A stretch of 23,581 bases of DNA from contig JABDQT010000084.1 of NCBI GenBank assembly GCA_013042165.1, positions 1 through 23,581 on the forward strand. The letters are read 5' to 3'. Below the pieces are notes generated by a model, which saw only the letters and a list, made by a program, of their open reading frames with translations, made no database searches and had not been told where the DNA came from. Within the stretch, counting starts at the first letter, position 1. Every line of letters begins with the position of its first letter. The DNA is from Kiritimatiellales bacterium (lineage in GTDB: Bacteria; Verrucomicrobiota; Kiritimatiellia; Kiritimatiellales; Pontiellaceae). Of this stretch, positions 22,359 to 23,581 are shown one piece after another. The position numbers were made by a program, and so were the translations under genes.

Positions 22359-23581
22359 ATGACATCCGAGAGCAACAGACTCAGCACCCCCGGGGTAGAC
22401 CGGGCGGTGCTTCAAGGCGTTTCCGTCGGAAGGGCGATGGTCGCCGACGCACCCATTAGCGCACAGGCCTTGCTTTGCCTCGATATTTTCCAGTTGCAAA
22501 ACCGCAATGTGCTTTGGATCGCCACCGATGTCCGCGAGATGGAAAAGCTGCACGAATCCATCGTGACGCTGGCTGGAGGGGATACCCCGCCCGACCCACA
22601 TGTCCACCTCTTCCAGCCGATGGAAAAGGATCCGGCCGTTTTTGGTGAACATCTGAAGCTGGTCCACCACCTGCAGCAAAGTCACGGAAAGTTAAACGAG
22701 CGTACAGATTTCCATGATCATGGATTCATTATCATCACCTGCCCGCAGGCCATAGAGCAGGAGGTTCCGGTTGCCGGAAAAACACAACAGGCCGTCAGGA
22801 CGCTTTCCGTCGGAGAGGATCACGCGCCGGAACAGCTGACCGACTGGATGTCCGAAGCCGGCTATGAATTCGGCGTCGAGGTCTATTTACAGGGCGAGGC
22901 GGCCCTGCGCGGCGGTATTCTCGACTGCTGGCCCCCCGGCACCCCCCGCCCCGTGCGCATCGAGTTCTTCGGCGACACCATCGACTCCATCCGCTACTTT
23001 GACGACCAGACCCAGTGCTCGATTGAAAAAACCGACTCCATTCAGCTCCCCCAAATGGACTTCGGCTTTGCGGGAGAGGAAACCTGCAGCCTGCTCGAGC
23101 TGCTTCCCGACACGGCATTGATCATCAATCCAGAATTAGCAAATACCGCCGCCGGCGCACAAATCGGCAATCTAAAATCAACCATCAAAAATCTATCCAC
23201 CGGCTTCGACTTTTACCACACCAACCTGATGGCGGTGTCGTTCGACACCCATCCAAAGGAAGCCGAATTGGCCCGCCGCCGGTTCGTGGATCAGCGCTGC
23301 GCGGAGGCCGCCAGCGACTGGACAATCCATTTCTTTTTTGAAACGGAAGGAACGCGGACGCGCTTTGAAGAACTGTACCATGGGCTGGATGGCTTTCAGT
23401 CGTTGAAACTCCATCAGGGAGTGATCCATGAAAGCGCAATCGACCATACCCGCAGAATCCTGATTGTCACGGAGAGCGATTTCTACGCATACCACACGAA
23501 CCGCAGCGCACATGCCCGCTCCGCCAAACGATTCCACAAACAACAGGATCGCGTGTCCGAAGTGGCCGATATTCAACCGGG
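22359..23581 (+). CDS. mfd: Transcription-repair coupling factor Mfd, N-terminal part (cut off by window edge)
   Basis: Translation of the plus strand from 22359 is open for 407 residues to the window end. Mfd removes RNA polymerase stalled at DNA lesions and recruits UvrA. The visible part is the UvrB-homology region (domains D1a, D2 and D1b): GEAALRGGILDCWPPG at 179-194, PVRIEFFGDTIDSIRYFDDQTQ at 198-219, ILIVTESDFY near 367-376, and the run-up to the RNA polymerase-interacting domain, with DIQPG at the very end, where Mfd proteins normally continue into a DYVVH-HGIG segment. This UvrB-like module lacks Walker motifs in the family, as expected. The translocase domains lie beyond the window. 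The ATG has no Shine-Dalgarno but has a -10-like box six bases upstream. Confidence 0.9.
   Translation, partial: MTSESNRLSTPGVDRAVLQGVSVGRAMVADAPISAQALLCLDIFQLQNRNVLWIATDVREMEKLHESIVTLAGGDTPPDPHVHLFQPMEKDPAVFGEHLKLVHHLQQSHGKLNERTDFHDHGFIIITCPQAIEQEVPVAGKTQQAVRTLSVGEDHAPEQLTDWMSEAGYEFGVEVYLQGEAALRGGILDCWPPGTPRPVRIEFFGDTIDSIRYFDDQTQCSIEKTDSIQLPQMDFGFAGEETCSLLELLPDTALIINPELANTAAGAQIGNLKSTIKNLSTGFDFYHTNLMAVSFDTHPKEAELARRRFVDQRCAEAASDWTIHFFFETEGTRTRFEELYHGLDGFQSLKLHQGVIHESAIDHTRRILIVTESDFYAYHTNRSAHARSAKRFHKQQDRVSEVADIQP

Noticed and set aside
22172..22459. A 95-residue arginine-rich frame before and into mfd
   Set aside because: Overlaps the mfd coding start in another frame, lacks a ribosome binding site, and has shadow-like composition.

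Overview
The window looks like ordinary chromosome from a Gram-negative bacterium of the PVC superphylum, most plausibly a Kiritimatiellota or Verrucomicrobia relative. This is an inference. It rests on a secreted protein with an SHD1-like C-terminal domain (a domain common in Planctomycetes and Verrucomicrobia), an LptD outer-membrane assembly protein, an archaeal/eukaryotic-type prolyl-tRNA synthetase and a split glycine decarboxylase. I see no phage, transposase, integrase, CRISPR array, tRNA or rRNA. Coding density is high, and no stretch over 300 bases lacks a gene.

Layout. Bases 1-850 (minus) hold efp followed by the 5' part of an epmA-like lysyltransferase gene, coupled by a TGATG overlap. 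Bases 1074-2533 (plus) hold the SHD1-like secreted protein, a good intrinsic terminator, and deoC. Bases 2530-4035 (minus) hold a DUF4230 membrane-anchored protein and an endonuclease/exonuclease/phosphatase-family enzyme. Cardiolipin synthase (4126-5622, plus) is divergent from the latter.

Bases 5805-12892 are one long minus-strand block. In transcription order it reads gcvT, gcvPA, gcvPB, a small cysteine-rich secreted protein with its own terminator, a DUF4870 membrane protein, folD, a ferritin with its own promoter, and a secreted protein of unknown function. GcvT and GcvP make 5,10-methylene-THF from glycine and FolD oxidises it towards 10-formyl-THF, so this is a one-carbon block. No gcvH is present in the window.

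Bases 13031-16774 (plus) hold two overlapping genes for paralogous membrane histidine kinases, followed by the pyruvate/peptide transporter cstA. folE (16871-17413) follows after an inverted array of 7-bp repeats. Bases 17434-22148 (minus) hold proS, a TPR protein and lptD (transcribed in that order); mfd (22359 to the window end, plus) is divergent from proS.

The most interesting item is the kinase pair. The first kinase keeps the phosphoacceptor histidine but has lost every ATP-binding motif. The second keeps most of the ATP-binding domain but has leucine at the position of the histidine. This suggests an obligate heterodimeric kinase that works in trans. Other points of interest are the heptamer inverted repeat before folE, the cysteine-rich peptide with an 11-residue tandem repeat, a perfect palindrome inside the efp promoter, and three genes whose -10 boxes lie exactly 6 nt before the ATG, predicting leaderless mRNAs.
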